NCBI GenBank assembly: GCA_026413225.1
Contig: CM048575.1
Coordinates: 2,446,001 to 2,510,000 of the forward strand
Direction: 5' to 3'
Source of the DNA: Otis tarda
Taxonomy: Eukaryota; Chordata; Aves; Otidiformes; Otididae
DNA length: 64,000 nucleotides
Shown: positions 34,001 to 46,560 of the stretch, piece after piece
Position numbering within the stretch: position 1 is the stretch's first letter
How the letters are laid out: every line of letters begins with the position of its first letter
The notes under the pieces: model-generated
The model's input: the letters and a program-made list of their open reading frames with translations, nothing else
The model's database searches: none
What the model was told of the DNA's origin: nothing
Program-made: the position numbers and the translations under genes

Positions 34001-36949
34001 ACCTGGCGTTACGGACGTACGCGGTTGGTGTGCAAGGAAAGGGGCAGGCTGCCTTTTGCAAACATCCCCCGGGTTCCGGCCAAGCTCTGAGCTGGTCCCT
34101 GCACCCCCCCTCCTCGCTAGGGCTGAGCAGGTCAGTATTGCCAGGAGAAAAGTATCCACGACGGAGTGTCAAATAGCTTTGAAGCAAGTTTGGAACTCCA
34201 TTCTGTGATTATTTTCATGGGAGAAAAAGAAGGAGGAATGAGCTATGGAGTGAATGTCTTTGACCTCTACAATACAGCCAGGAGCGGCTGCACCAGCAGC
34301 AAATCTTGCCTGAAAAAAAAAAAAAAAAAAAGTGGAAAACTAATAGCTTTGACTCTTTTTTGGTCTGTCACACCACTTTTGCTGATCGTGATGAAGTCCC
34401 CTCCCCGGCCACGCGGCAGGGCGGTTTTGCAGTCACGCTAGCTCCCAGCAAGAGCAGCTCCAGCATGGAGCCCAACTAATAAGGCCCGCAGAACTTATTA
34501 GCTCGGGTTTTGTGGCGTGCGTCGCCTCTAATGAGGGTGTGCTTCACTGCGTAGGGAGCAGCGACCTCCCGCACCCGGCGGGGTGGGGTGCCCTGCGTTC
34601 CAGACCCCGCTCAGCACGGGAAGATGATTTGGAATGCAGGCCTTTCCGTCGCTATTCAAGGAGATCTCCCTGCTGTTAATGTTGATTTATAACAATTTTT
34701 TTTTTTAACTGCTGGGAAAGTTTCAGAACACTGGAGGAAGGTTGAGTCTGTATTGCTGTTAAAAAAAAAAAATTAAAAAAGAGGGCAAAGTACAATAGTA
34801 ATTGGTACAAAGGATGATGTACGCACACTGTTTTCTGTAAGAAAGTGTGATGCAGCTTCAACATCACACATCTGAAAAGGATTAAAACCTGGTTAGCTAA
34901 TTGCTTTCAGGATGATTTTATTTATTTCCATTTTTAGGTGTGAAGCAGGTGGTTGTGGTCTTGCCACAACTTCTGTGCCGCCTTCTAGTATGTGGGTTTT
35001 TTTGGAAGGAGCTCCTAAAAATGTTGTAGGGTCAGAGGGAAGCTAGAACGAACACGCCTCAAAGCAGAATCATTCGACACCTCTTACCCTTCCCTGACGT
35101 AGATAAGGTAACGGTAATGGTCTACAAGAGCAAAACCAGTAGAGGGTCATCTCTTCCAACTCCTGCCCGTTTGGGGACTTCTCATTGAACTTTCACAAGG
35201 AATAAAACCAAGACTCTGGCTTTGCTTAGTGTGGCTTGGTTAGGAGCGGCTAGGTGCCCAGATGGGGAACTGAAGACAGGTAAATGCAGGCTGGTGATGA
35301 AGCTTACATTTAGCAGTGGAGACAGAGCCACCACAGAAGATTTTCAAGCTGATCGTACATTTTCCCAAAGAAAATCTCTTGTTCAAACAGGATCTCATTC
35401 TGGGCAGTGTGATGTTCTCCCTGGGAGGTTGGACTATGTGCTCCTCCTTGCACGAGGCTTTTGAGCACCGGCTGCCCAGCACCGCGTTACGAGGTGGTGG
35501 TTGCTCTGCTTTTGCTATCAGTTTTGCTATTTAGGAGTTGTGATGTCAACTTGACAGACTTCAGTAAACTCCACCATGCTTTCTTAGCATGGCTATTTTT
35601 GCATGTGACTTGCAGGTGCAGAAAGCAAGGCCCCTGAAGAGAAGTCACTTCCCAGGGTCTACATGGTGGCACGTGGAGATCTAGGCTCATGTGAGGGTGG
35701 CGATGTTGGTAGGAGCACAATGCCAATGTGGTGACGCCACTTCTGTAGCTCCATTAATTCACCCGGGTGCTCATGCATGGCGCTGCATGGCGCTTGCAGA
35801 CCTCCCATGACTTGGGTCATCTGTCACATGAAGTCCAGGCTAGCGTAGATGATGAAATGTCTTGTTGTGTGGCTTCCTCTTGAAATCTGGAAGGGGAAGA
35901 ACAACATGAAGAACTGTGTCCTGTTGCTCTGGACTCAGACAGTGGGTTTTTTGCTTAATAGCCTGATTATCTCACTTTCTTCCCTCTTTACTGCACTTGT
36001 TTCAGTGCCTACAGTGACACACAGTGGTGATGAGTTTCTGCTGTGCCAAAGCACTTGCCTGGACACAGGGAGGTAGAGGACATCGTAGGTGGTGGAAAGG
36101 GTGATTGCCAAGGTCTCCATGCAGGAGCACACTGCCCTGGGCTGGATCCACTTGCTGATGTGCCCTGGGCTGCAGGCTGCTCAGCAGACGGTCAGATAAG
36201 GAAGCTTCGGAGCTTTTTACTCTTCCATCCAATGTATTGCCCATTTACGACTGAGTTTTTTCACAACCAGTAGAGAACTGCAGGTTTCGTAAGCTGATTT
36301 GTACCATAAAAGCCACACTCAAATCCTCTTTACTTTTTGTGACAATGCAATTTTTTTTAATCCTTTTGTAAGCAGCCATGAAATAAAAGTTAGCTTTTGG
36401 CTGTCGCATTTCCCCTGTTCCTTATGCTCCCGTTGTGCTGGAGAGCCCAGCAGGAACGTGTGGTTCAGTTGTTCCTCAGGAGAACAATTTTCAGTGTCAC
36501 TGGATGTGCTCAGCTTTCATTTCTAGGTGGTGTGTTTGCAGGGGATGCAGATGACAGTTTTCATCAGGATTATTCCATTCTGCTATTCCGCTGCTCCATT
36601 TCCCAAGACGATTTTTGGAATTTTTTCCCCCCTGCTTTGAGAATGAAAATGATCAGATGATAAGTCTTGGGCTGTCTTCCTACTTGAGCCGTTGCTCCAC
36701 GCTGGGTAGCTTCAGGCAAGCCCATATTTCCAAATCCCAGCTTCTCCGGCTGTTAAGACGATAACGAAACATGCTGATACGTCTTGTTTGAAAGGTCTGG
36801 AAATGGGAGGCAAGCTCTAAACAAATGCACTGACTTTGAAAATGGGTGGGAAAAAAAAAAAAAGAAAGCATCTATTTGTCAGGCACCGTCCCTCCAGGCA
36901 GCTACCAGTACCTGTAGCATGACTGGGGCTGCACCCACGGAGCTGGTGC
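31054..36949. other. Unique non-coding sequence
   Basis: No gene is recognised in about 5.9 kb. Minor features are a (TTG)n run at about 33195-33213, A-runs at 34313-34331 and 34760-34772, and T-runs at 31566-31577 and 34697-34708. Short frames at 31857-32096 and 32731-32940 show no domain. Confidence 0.45.
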
Positions 36950-37360
36950 TGGGTGGGTGAGCCCCTCGGCGTGGGTAACCCCTCGGCGTGGGCCGGGGTG
37001 CAGGGAGGCAGCCCTGCGGAGCAGAGCAGATGCGCTGGGTCTCCGTCATCCGGAAAACGCTTCTTGTTGGCAGCGCAATGCAACCGTGCGGGTCAAGGTC
37101 AAGTTGCTGGCAGCCTGCATCCCTCCGGAGCTGAGCCAAAGTGGTCTTGAAAAAAAAAAAATCCTCAAACACCAAAGAAACCCCTTTTCCCTCCAGTTTT
37201 GCTGGCCAGCTCTGTGCCCCCTGCCCCGGGCTGTGGTTTGCAGGCGCCGGGGGAACGGGCAGGCGTTGATGCTGGGCTGCTCCTGACATTTCCGCCCGCG
37301 AGTGCCCAGCCAATTGGCGAGGCTGGAGCGGCGACACATGAAATATGATGATTTTCTGCT

Positions 37361-37411
37361 GAAGAGGAGGAGGAGGGGGAGGAGGAAGAGGGGGGGGAGA
37401 GGGCGGGAGGA
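37361..37411 (+). repeat. Purine tract with G-quadruplex motif
   Basis: GAGGAGGAGGGGGAGGAGGA-type sequence leads to G8-AGA-G3-C-G3 at 37390-37407, which satisfies a G3+ N1-7 quadruplex pattern on the plus strand. Confidence 0.75.
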
Positions 37412-37711
37412 CGCCTATGCTCCCGATGGTTTGCATGCCGGGGGCTGCGGAGAGGACTGGCCGGAGAGGAGCGCTGGGCGCCCAGCCGCAGCACCCCGGG
37501 GCCGCCCCCCGGCTCCCCGCGCAGGAGGATGCGGTCGCCACCCAGGTGGGCCCGGCGGCAGCAGGACAGGCGCGAGGCTGCCGGGGGGCGCCGGGCCCAG
37601 GGACCCCCAGCGCCCCTCGGTCCACGATGGCCACGCGTGGGCCCCGCGGGGAGCTTGGGCCACGCACGGGGCTGCCGGCGCTTTGCGGTGCTTGTTAGCG
37701 GAGGGCTGAGC

Positions 37712-37744
37712 TTTTTTTTTTTTTTTTTTTTTTGGGGGGGGGGG
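37712..37744 (+). repeat. T22-G11 homopolymer junction
   Basis: Twenty-two T followed directly by eleven G, flanked on both sides by GAGC. It sits inside the CpG-rich domain. Confidence 0.8.
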
Positions 37745-38710
37745 AGCTTTGGTTCGGTTTGCTAAAAAAAAAACAAACCAACCCCTGAAATCCCACTCCT
37801 GGCAGAAGCTTTATTGCCGTGCCAGGGCTGCCGGGTTCAAACTTCGCAGCCCGGTCCTCGGTTTGGTGGGAAGCACTTGACAGAGCTCCTCTCCGTGTGC
37901 CATTAACCCCCTCGCACCCCCGGCCGGGCCGGAAACTGTGAACCCCCCCAAATTCAGCCGTGACAAACTGAACCCCGATGAGGAGCGCCCGTACAGCTCC
38001 CCGAGCCGCATCCAGCCGCCGCTCGTTTTTATAATGACTGTGCATTTATCCAAGGGCTGAGCGGCAAGTTTTCCGTTTATTATTATCCTCCCAAAGCCGG
38101 GGGGCGGGGGGGGGGAGGGAATCCTATTAAAAAAAATAAAATATATTCACGCAAAAGCAAAAAGACTGCCAGTGCAAACCACAAGTCCCCCTGCTCCGGC
38201 CGTGCCGCCGCTGCCGCTTTATTAATTTATTTGCGCCGCGAGGGACGGTCCCCCAGAAGTGATAATTGGTGCACTGTGTCTTTAAAAGGTTAAAACCCTT
38301 TTCAAAAAGGCCTCGGCTCGGAGTGGGAAAAGACAAGAGCGGCTTTGCCTGGCTCCGGACCCAGAAAACAGCTGCTGATCGGAGCCTGCGTCTTCGGGCT
38401 GAATTTATTACATATTTTTCAGCAGCAGGGATTCTAGGAGGAAGCTTCCGTTTGGGTTTCTTGATCGTGGTTTATTTTTATTCAGAGGAATAACAGAGGA
38501 AGGATTTGTTCCGGCTGGAGCATGCTCACAACCTGCAAGATCTCCCATTATTAAACTGCCTACTTTGGGCTTTAATATACCTGTTTGTTTTTTTTTTTAT
38601 TAGCGTTATTATTATTTGGCAGCGTGCATCTCTTATTTTTTTTTTTTTTTAATAATTTATTTCGAAAGGAAGCTGATCTCGTAATGAGCTTTCTCCTTCC
38701 TCGCTCGAAA

Positions 38711-38826
38711 CAGGTGCTAATGAAAGAATGCAAATAGCACCGGCTGCGCCGAGCGTTTCATAGCGGAGGGAACGGCCACCGACCCGTCCGGCCCGGGACC
38801 TGCCGCCGGCACCCCGCCAAGGTAGG
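38711..38826 (+). other. Candidate non-coding first-exon end with splice donor
   Basis: GCCAAG|GTAGGC at 38820/38821 is a good plus-strand donor within the CpG-rich domain. The octamer ATGCAAAT (POU-type site) lies at 38728-38735. An upstream CAG at 38710-38712 could be an acceptor, or the exon could begin at a transcription start further left. No coding frame is involved. Confidence 0.2.
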
Positions 38827-38866
38827 CACCGGCACCGGCACCGGGGCTGCTGCCGCGCCGGGGGTT

Positions 38867-38882
38867 TGTGTGTGTGTGTGTG
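38867..38882 (+). repeat. (TG)n microsatellite
   Basis: Eight uninterrupted TG units follow GGGGGTT. Confidence 0.8.
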
Positions 38883-39290
38883 TCTCTGCCTGCACGTTTC
38901 CAAGCGCTCTGTTTCCCCCCTCCCTCGCTGCGGGCGCACAGCCGGCCAGATTCCATTTTGCCTCCCCGAAAGGTGTCGGGTTGCCCCCGCGCCGCTCGCC
39001 CGCCGCCGCGCCGAGCGGGCCCCGGCCATCGATCCCCGCGCTGTACCCTCGCTCGGGAGGTGCGGGTGCGTGTGCGCGTTCCCGGGCGGCCAGCGCCGGC
39101 TGCCGCGCGTGGCGCGGTGGGCGCGCTCCCCAGCCGTACCGGTGCCACGGCCCCGCGGCCGCCCCCCCACCCCCCACACCCCCCCCGCTCCCCACCGCTT
39201 CCCTGCTTCATCCGCCGTGGCTGTCGCGTGAATTCAGCGTCGCCTGACAGCAACTTCATTTTCTCCCAACGTGCACAGATTATTACCATC

Positions 39291-39325
<35 letters not shown>

Positions 39326-39328
39326 TTT
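39291..39328 (+). repeat. (TTTA)n tetranucleotide repeat
   Basis: About nine and a half perfect TTTA units at the right edge of the CpG-rich domain. Confidence 0.9.
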
Positions 39329-39329
39329 C

Positions 39330-40780
39330 CCCCCCTCGCTGGTGGGTGGTGAATGCCACGCGTGTTAGCGACGTGCGAGATTGACACGGGCACGCACCTC
39401 TGCCCGGCATCCCGGCTGCTGCGTGGCTGGAAAAATGGGCATCGTCCTCCCAAGGGTGCCTGCACCCAGGCCCCGCTCCGCTTCCCACCCCGCGTTTACA
39501 CCCCTGCGGTGGAGAAGCAGCTGTTACCTGATGCTACAGCACATGTAAACGTATATAGATATATACATTCCAACCCTCATTTCAGCAGCTACGTCCCTGC
39601 TACAGCTGCATCCCCTTTTCCCAGCGCAAAGCCTAGCCGCCAGCTTTTGCTTTTCCACCCTCCCTGGTTTTATTTGGGTACGCCTGGGGATGTCATCCGC
39701 GGAGGTTTGACTTTGCTCGGGAGCTCGCGTTTTCCGTGGCGGTGGCAGGTGGAGGAGGCATCCGCAGCCCCACACCGGCCGCGGCTCTCGCTCAGGCTCC
39801 GCCGGTTTGTGCCCTGATCCCAGCCTGGGCTTGCAGCAGGGACTGCAGTGGCCTCTCCGAGGGCCAAATCCAGCCCTCGCTGGGATCATCCAGGTCCTTT
39901 GGCCATGCGACCCTCCCAGGGCAGAAATGAGCCCTTTGTCTGGAAGTTTGCGTTCATCTCTCCATCTGTTTAAGCGTGTCGGAGCAATATATGTCTTTTC
40001 TCTGTGTGCGCGCAAGATTATTTGTAGTTTTCTTGCCTGACTGTTAAGGAAAGGCTCAGCAAAAAGTTTACTCCGATTAATTGTGCAGGCTGAGGGTGGG
40101 CAGCACGTGAAATAAAATGCTTATTTTATATAAACAGCCCCTTGGGGCATCCTAGAAAGAGAACTTGTGAATATCTAACCTGACAGATAAAAAAGTAATC
40201 AAAGCTGAATATGCAGTCTGGTCTGCCCCCCCCACTTCTGAAGGCAAATAATTTTTAATTCGGAGACGGATATGGGGTGCATGCAGGAGAATACGATTAG
40301 AATTCACTTGGGGGTGAGTGGCAGGGGAATGCTCCTCTAAGCCTGGATTTTGGCTGGGTGTGGGGCAGCGAGCCCCTCGCATCCCCTGCGCTCCGGCGCT
40401 GCCAGAAGTGGCAAATCTGGCTGCCGATGGGCGCTGGTGACTCCTGGCCTCCTGCTTTGGGAGGCAAAGAAAACCAGCGTTTCCCCCCAAACCTCGCGCT
40501 CCCTCGTGCCGAGCCAGTGATGCTCGGCTGGCGCCGGGGCTGCGTGGTCCTGCGGGGATGGGACTTTCTCCACCCTGTGCCAAGGAAGGAGCGTGCCCAA
40601 TGCTGCACTTTGATAGCCGCCCCCCCCCCCCCTTTTTTTGAGATTGCAAATCCTCCCAGCCACAACAAAACGCGGGGTGGTGGGTCTCTATTCCTTCCTC
40701 CTCTCGGCCAGCCTGCTCGCTCGGCGGGATTTCTGCAAAGCGGTGCCGTGTGGGAGCGCGCTGCTCGTCTCCAGTCCCCA
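39330..40780. promoter_or_regulatory. CpG-rich shoulder of the promoter domain
   Basis: CpGs remain frequent at 39350-39500, 39690-39800 and 40340-40770, separated by AT-rich pieces. A C13-T7 run occurs at about 40620-40639. It may be intron 1 of a plus-strand gene or the upstream region of a minus-strand one. Confidence 0.35.
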
Positions 40781-43700
40781 GCTCTCGCTCCGCTCAGGCT
40801 GGTGGGAAATGGTTTGGATGAAAAACCTCCTGAGAAAGCCCAAGTGGGTGGTGACTAAGGAGGAGGAATGGAAAGCGGTGTTTTTCCTATCAAATTATCT
40901 AACGCATAGGGCATGGGATTCTGCTCTGCTGCCTCTGGGGCCATGAAACCCTTCATGCATTGCTCGGCCCAAATCCTCCTCCTGGCAGCTCGCGCGGGAC
41001 AGAGCGGATTTCGTCTTGTGCTGCACCGGAGCCGGTGTGCTCCTCGGCATGGTGGTGGCATCTGAGTCCTGCCAGGAGTTGCTCTCTTATGAGGTCTCTT
41101 ATGAGGTCTGGTGGCCTTGCATTCCTCTGACTTTTATCCTTTTGCCACCTCCAGAGAAAGGGAAATGAAACTCCGAGGCACCGGAGCCTGGGTCACCCGA
41201 TGGTGTAGTGCTTGCGAAAGATGCTGTTCATTATTTTGCTTGAAATAGTTGTCGAACTCCTCTGCACGTATGTGACATGCGAGGTCGTGGCTTTCAAATG
41301 GCTGCCCAGCATCTTGGCTTGTTTCTGGTAAAGGTTGTGGCTGGCCTGTTCAGTTGGGTTATGTAAACGGGGATATTTACTGGGAAACTGAGATGGCTGT
41401 GGATAGGCCAAGAAGTTTTATGGACCCCTGGAGGAGCCCAGGTTCAGAGTGCTCTGAAGGCCTCCTTTTCGGATGCACTTGAATTCTGGATTTCCACCTG
41501 GCCCTGGGCTGGTCCAGCAATTACCAGAAATCTCATCTGTCTCTGCTCACAACATAAAGCTGGTGAGAACGGGATCTGTGCCAGCTGGAACATAATATTG
41601 ACCCAGACCCGTCATTTTTATTTGTACCAGCTGGGAGTGAGTTCTTCTGCCTTGTGCTGGTAGGAGCACAAACCACTTTGGACTTGTTTGGGGCTAAAAG
41701 ACATCTCCTTTCTCCACGTAAAGCTAAATATCTGCAGCTGGCTCGGTTAAGGCGGGTGTATAATGTGGGTTGATATGGATGCACCAAGGAATAGTACATC
41801 CCAGCACACTGATTTATTTGACTCTTTAAAGGTGCAAGTTGTTATCTGAAGAGGATCCTAAAAAATGTCTGAGGGCTGGTTGTTGCTTACCCATATTTAA
41901 CCATGTTAGTGACCTTCCTGCAGAAGGGATGTCAGAATTCACAGCCCAAATCTCTTCATTTAGTTCTTTAAAAAGCTCAGAAACTTTAATGCTGAGAATG
42001 GAAGCGTAGCAGCTACGTAAGTTGTAGATCTGCTCAGCTCTGATCTCAGTGGTTAACTGAGGCGGGGGGGGAAGCAGCATGGCCTTTTTTTGTTCCCATT
42101 TAACCTTTCTGCATCTTACTTTTTCTTCTGTGTGGGAAATGGGGAGGAGGGAGGGGGAGCCATTTGGCCGAGATCTCAGTGTGAGTCCCTGGCAGATTGA
42201 AAATACAAGTAATAAGTTTTGACTCTAAGCTCTAACTGCAGACAGCGGCTCTTGCTATTACTGGTTTTTTTTTTTTTTATTATTTATTTTAATGACTATT
42301 TGCTGGGCGGATACCAGTGCTGTAGGAAAATGCACGGGGGAACATATCTTCCCGTATGGATAATCCCTATTCCTGGATGTGTTTTGTTGCACAGACCATC
42401 CCTGCTGTGAGAGGCAGGGGCAGCCCCAGCTCCTGGAGGTGTGGGTGCTGCAGTGGGGTCCGGGCCCTTTGGAGGTGAACGCCGCAACCGGTTGCTGTTA
42501 CTGATGACTTGAATAATTTAACGAGGCACGTTGCACGCAGCCTGGCCAGCTTGGGCTCTCAGAGGGCTGCGTGTGAAAGCCCTCATGGCTGAGGGATACG
42601 AGATGCTGCTGACGTCCCGTGGGAGCGAAGGGAGGGGGAGCCCCAGAAATAGCTGCTGGGACACTCCCCAGGAGGAGCTCAGCTGCTGGTCCTAGCCCGG
42701 AGCTGGTCCAGATGGATTATTGTGACCCGAGGTGCCCTGATGACCCTGATCCTGATGGTCCTGGCTGATGTGCCTCTCCCTGTAGCTTGGAGAGGATCCC
42801 ACAGCTCTGCTGCTCTGGGGTGGCTTGCAAAGCTCCCTGTGTGGGAATCCCAGGGGACTCAAGATCTTCAGATGGGTTGTCCACCCCTCAGACAGCCCGG
42901 ATTTTTAAGTGCAGTGGAGAGACTGTCTCTTGCTTGCTTCCCTTGCCACGTGCTGTCTTGTCACTCTGGCAGCTCTCGAAGTGGGAGGCATGGGCATCAT
43001 TGGAAGGAGCTCGGTCAATAAAATCCGGTGGAGGAGACAGCCGCGGGTGGCTGGACCATCTCCCATGTCTCTGGAGGAGGGGCCCAGGGCTGCTGCTGAC
43101 TCACGGCCCCAGTTTGGGGGCTGCCAGCAAAAAGAAATGAGTAAACCCTGATGCAACGAGTGATCTGCTGAAAGTAAGTCACCGCAGAATTTATCACTCT
43201 GCTGAAGTGCGAGTGAGAAAAAGCGAGCGCTGCTTGTGATGATGTCAGGGATGATCTCGGGGTCCTTCAAAATGCACTTCTGCTGCGAACAAAACTTCTA
43301 ACTCGCTTTTTTAGCTGCCCTTAAGTTTAAGCGTGTTTTGTATATCCTAGTGAGTGTTACTGCTAAATGATGGATTTGAACTCAAAAGGTCTAGTACGTT
43401 TGAAATAACGCTTGCAGTTGGAGCTCATATGGTCTTAAATAATTGTTCATGTGCAGAAGAGCAGACTCCTGGGATGTGCTCGGCTGTGCGAACATCATCC
43501 CATCTGCCCCAGCCCTGGTCCCTCCGACCCGCCTCTGTCTTCCGTCATCGGTGTTTCCAAGGCCTTTCCGCTCCTCTCCAAGTGGCCGCTGAGTTTTGGT
43601 TCCTGAAAACCAGTGTAGCATCCCTCATCCCTCTCCTTACGGCCTTTACCTGGCCCTGCGTTGGCTGTCACAGTCACTGCAGTCCTGTACATTGTGTTCC

Positions 43701-46560
43701 CATTCGCCATGGTTTTCGTTGCTTATAACTTTATAACTCATCTTTTCAAATATATATATATATTTTTTTTTTTTTTTGTGGTCCTGGCATCGTAGTGAAT
43801 TTTATGGAAGAGTGAAAACTGCTGAGCCAAACAGGTTGTTTTGTTTTTAATGGCTGTTCAAAAGCAGTTTGGCCAGGTTTCTTCTGAAAACTATTTGCTG
43901 CAGTGAATCTTTTGCTAGAAATGAATTCTCCAGACGACCCAGCGCAGCGGGGCCGTCTCCAGCGAGAGCAGGTGATTTTTACCTTAGTGGCATTTGATTG
44001 TAACTTTGATTAATTCATCGTACAGTCATTTTATTCAGTGGGGAAAAAAAAAATCTGCTACCTGGCAAGCGAAGGACATGTACAGTCCACCCGTGGCAGA
44101 CTGAAGGGAAATATTTAGCATGGCTTTGTGTCTCCAAACAAGATGTGGTGTGGTGCCAAGAGATGGTGGCCGCGTGGGTCAGACCCCCGGTGCCGGGGAT
44201 GAGCCCTGACCTCGGGCCAGCATCTGCAGCGACGAGGCGGCACGCCAGTGTGTGTGCGGCCGGCGGGCTGCGAGGTGCGTGGGGGCACAGTCGGCAGAGT
44301 GTGAACCACAGACTTAAATAACTGAGAGAATGAATGGAAGATGCTGCTGCTATAGCCAAGGGAGATGCTTTTTGGGGTGCTGGGCATATACCTGGCTTGG
44401 TTTATAGTAAGAGTGGGAAACACGCTTCTCAGTTGGGACAGAGAAATGTATTATTGCACTCCTGTGGATGGAGCGTCAATGGGATTTGGTTTTCCCTTGT
44501 GAAGCCATACTGACCTGGAAGCAAAATTTGTGTTGAAAGTTGTGCTCCTAAGTCACATAGCATAGGAAATCATTAATTTCCTTTGCCCTCTGCACATTGC
44601 GTGTCTGTGAGCGAGCCGTGTGTATGTGCTCGCCCAACGCTGAGGGATGGTTGGGTTGATGCTACCCAAGATCTCTTGTGTCTCCAGAGTTTAAGACAAG
44701 AAAGACTCCTTGTTTCTTTTTTTTTTCTTTTTCAGAAATATATCCCCCTGTAAGGCAAAAAATTTATCCTTTGACTTCAGTTCCTGGTTGGTGCCGCAGC
44801 AAATGCCAGTGCTGTGGGTGTTTGTGTGGCACAGGCGTGCTGTTCAGCAGAATGGTGCTCATCTGTCTGTGTAGAGTCCAGCTTGGTGGGACCCTGGTCC
44901 TGGTGGAAATTTCGGGGTGCTCTGTCACGCAGAGGAGATGGTAAAATCAGAAAGGCCTTGCCTTGCAGTGAAGTGTGCAAAGACAGCGAACCTGGGCAGC
45001 GCGGAGCAGGCAGCGTGCTCAATTGACCGCAGGTCATGAAGGCAGCTGGGCTGTGTTCCTGGGGATTGCTGGGGGGAAGAGCTCCGTGCTGGTCTCCCCC
45101 CTTATTTTATACAGTCTGTATTTCCGTGCTCCGATTTCAACACTCCTTTGTCAAACAGCAGGGATGGAGAATGTAAATAACAAGGCATCACAATAATGTA
45201 AACAACAGCCGCACTCAAAGTGTTCTGGAAGAGTTGCATGGGGCGTACCAGGAAGGCAACTCAATTCTCAGGTAATCTAGCTGGAAAATTTGGCTTATTG
45301 GTGAATGCAGGAATGCGACAAGCTATGATAAAGCTCTGTGATTTGTATGCCTGCAGCTGGCAGGACCCATGTTCCTTTTGCCGTTGAAATTTGGGGGTGC
45401 AACGGGGAGATGTTCCCTCCTAGCTAAACCCACTCCTCGGTTCTGGCGTTGCCTTGCGCTTCCCGGCGCCGTCTCCCGGTGTGATTTTATTGCCTATGAA
45501 GATTCTGTGAATCACACGATAATCCTCAGGCAGGGAGGACGCCGAGGGAGCTGTAATTAGTCTGTATCTGTAGTTATTCTGCACTTTGTTTCGGGATGCT
45601 GTGTACGCTTTTGAGGCGTCAGCCCATCCCTGAGCAGTCTGTTGTTCCTTGCAGAGGAGAAGGTTGGTTAAATTGAAAAATCAAGAGGCTCATTTTCTCG
45701 GCTAACTGTTCATAACAGGTTGCTGTTGCTGCTGTTGCTATTCCTGTCAGCGGTTATATGTTTGGTGTTTTTTTTTTTTTTTTTTTTTTTTCCCTCAGTC
45801 ATCTGGGTTTTGCTCAGTGTTTGAAGGGACTGATACCGTCTGAGGCAGCATAGGCCTAAGTCAAAAATGCAGATTGGGATAAAAACCTTCATTATGGAAA
45901 AAACTTATGTGGTTCTCCATGCCTGAATAACCATAAAATGAACTTGGTACTGAAAAGCAAACTGCAAAGGTGGAAGGGGGGAGAGGACGCCTACGTTAAT
46001 AGCACATGAAGGATGCCAAGTTAAGCATCCAAAGCCGGGATAAGTAGGCATTAGGCTGAACACGTAATGGTAACTTCCCTTTGTCCGCGTGGTCCTTATC
46101 GGATAGAACCCGATCTTGTGTTATTGACAACTTCCAATAAATAGATATTTAAGATAAGCTCCTTCGTGTAATTAAGGACGGTTGACACGTGGCCGGGTGC
46201 TCGGCCTTTCTGTCTGCGTGAACAAGAGCAGAGGGTGGCTGCGCGCCGCAGCGCCAGCGCTCGAGTGGCTGAAAAAGGGCTCTTTGTCCCTGCAACTGCT
46301 GCACCTAGATGGGATGGAGGGATGGACTGTCCTCTCCCTAGGGAGATACTGTAGTGATCTGTCTGGCTAAGAGAGACTGGATGTGTTTTTGCGGTTGTTT
46401 ATAAAAGGTGTGCCCTCAAGCAGGAGAGTTGCCTTGATTTGCCAGACAGTGTTTCAGGAGGGAAATTTAAGCTCCCCAAGGGACCGGTGGTGACTCCATC
46501 CTTGCAGTTGGGTGCTCTGCTCCAGGAGTTGGGGCTGAGCTTGGCTCTAGGCTCCTCACA
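40781..46560. other. Unique non-coding sequence with small repeats
   Basis: No gene is supported. A moderately CpG-rich pocket is seen at 44160-44290. T-runs at 42266-42278 and 45769-45791 and a TA/T tract at 43749-43777 are low complexity. Acceptor-like poly-T-CAG sites at 44733 and 45799 have no matching exon. Confidence 0.45.
41083..41109 (+). repeat. 12-bp tandem duplication
   Basis: TCTCTTATGAGG occurs twice in tandem, at 41083 and 41095, followed by TCT. Confidence 0.85.

Larger units (their letters stand above)
36950..39250. promoter_or_regulatory. Large CpG-rich domain, probable CpG-island promoter
   Basis: CpG dinucleotides are dense at 36960-37700, 37800-38060 and 38690-39240, in contrast to the CpG-poor flanks. 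CCAAT lies at 37309-37313, with G-rich and C-rich tracts around it. The AT-rich patch 38240-38680 sits between the GC blocks. This architecture is typical of vertebrate CpG-island promoters, especially of developmental regulators. The direction of transcription and the gene are not determinable. Long GC-rich frames on both strands are compositional. Confidence 0.6.

Noticed and set aside
36879-37667. 262-codon minus-strand frame and overlapping plus-strand frames in the CpG island
   Set aside because: Proline/arginine/glycine-rich translations in all frames reflect CpG composition. No recognised motif.
38649-39289. Minus-strand frames of 145-190 codons
   Set aside because: Overlap each other and plus-strand frames in the same GC-rich block. 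They include translated TG and C-run repeats.
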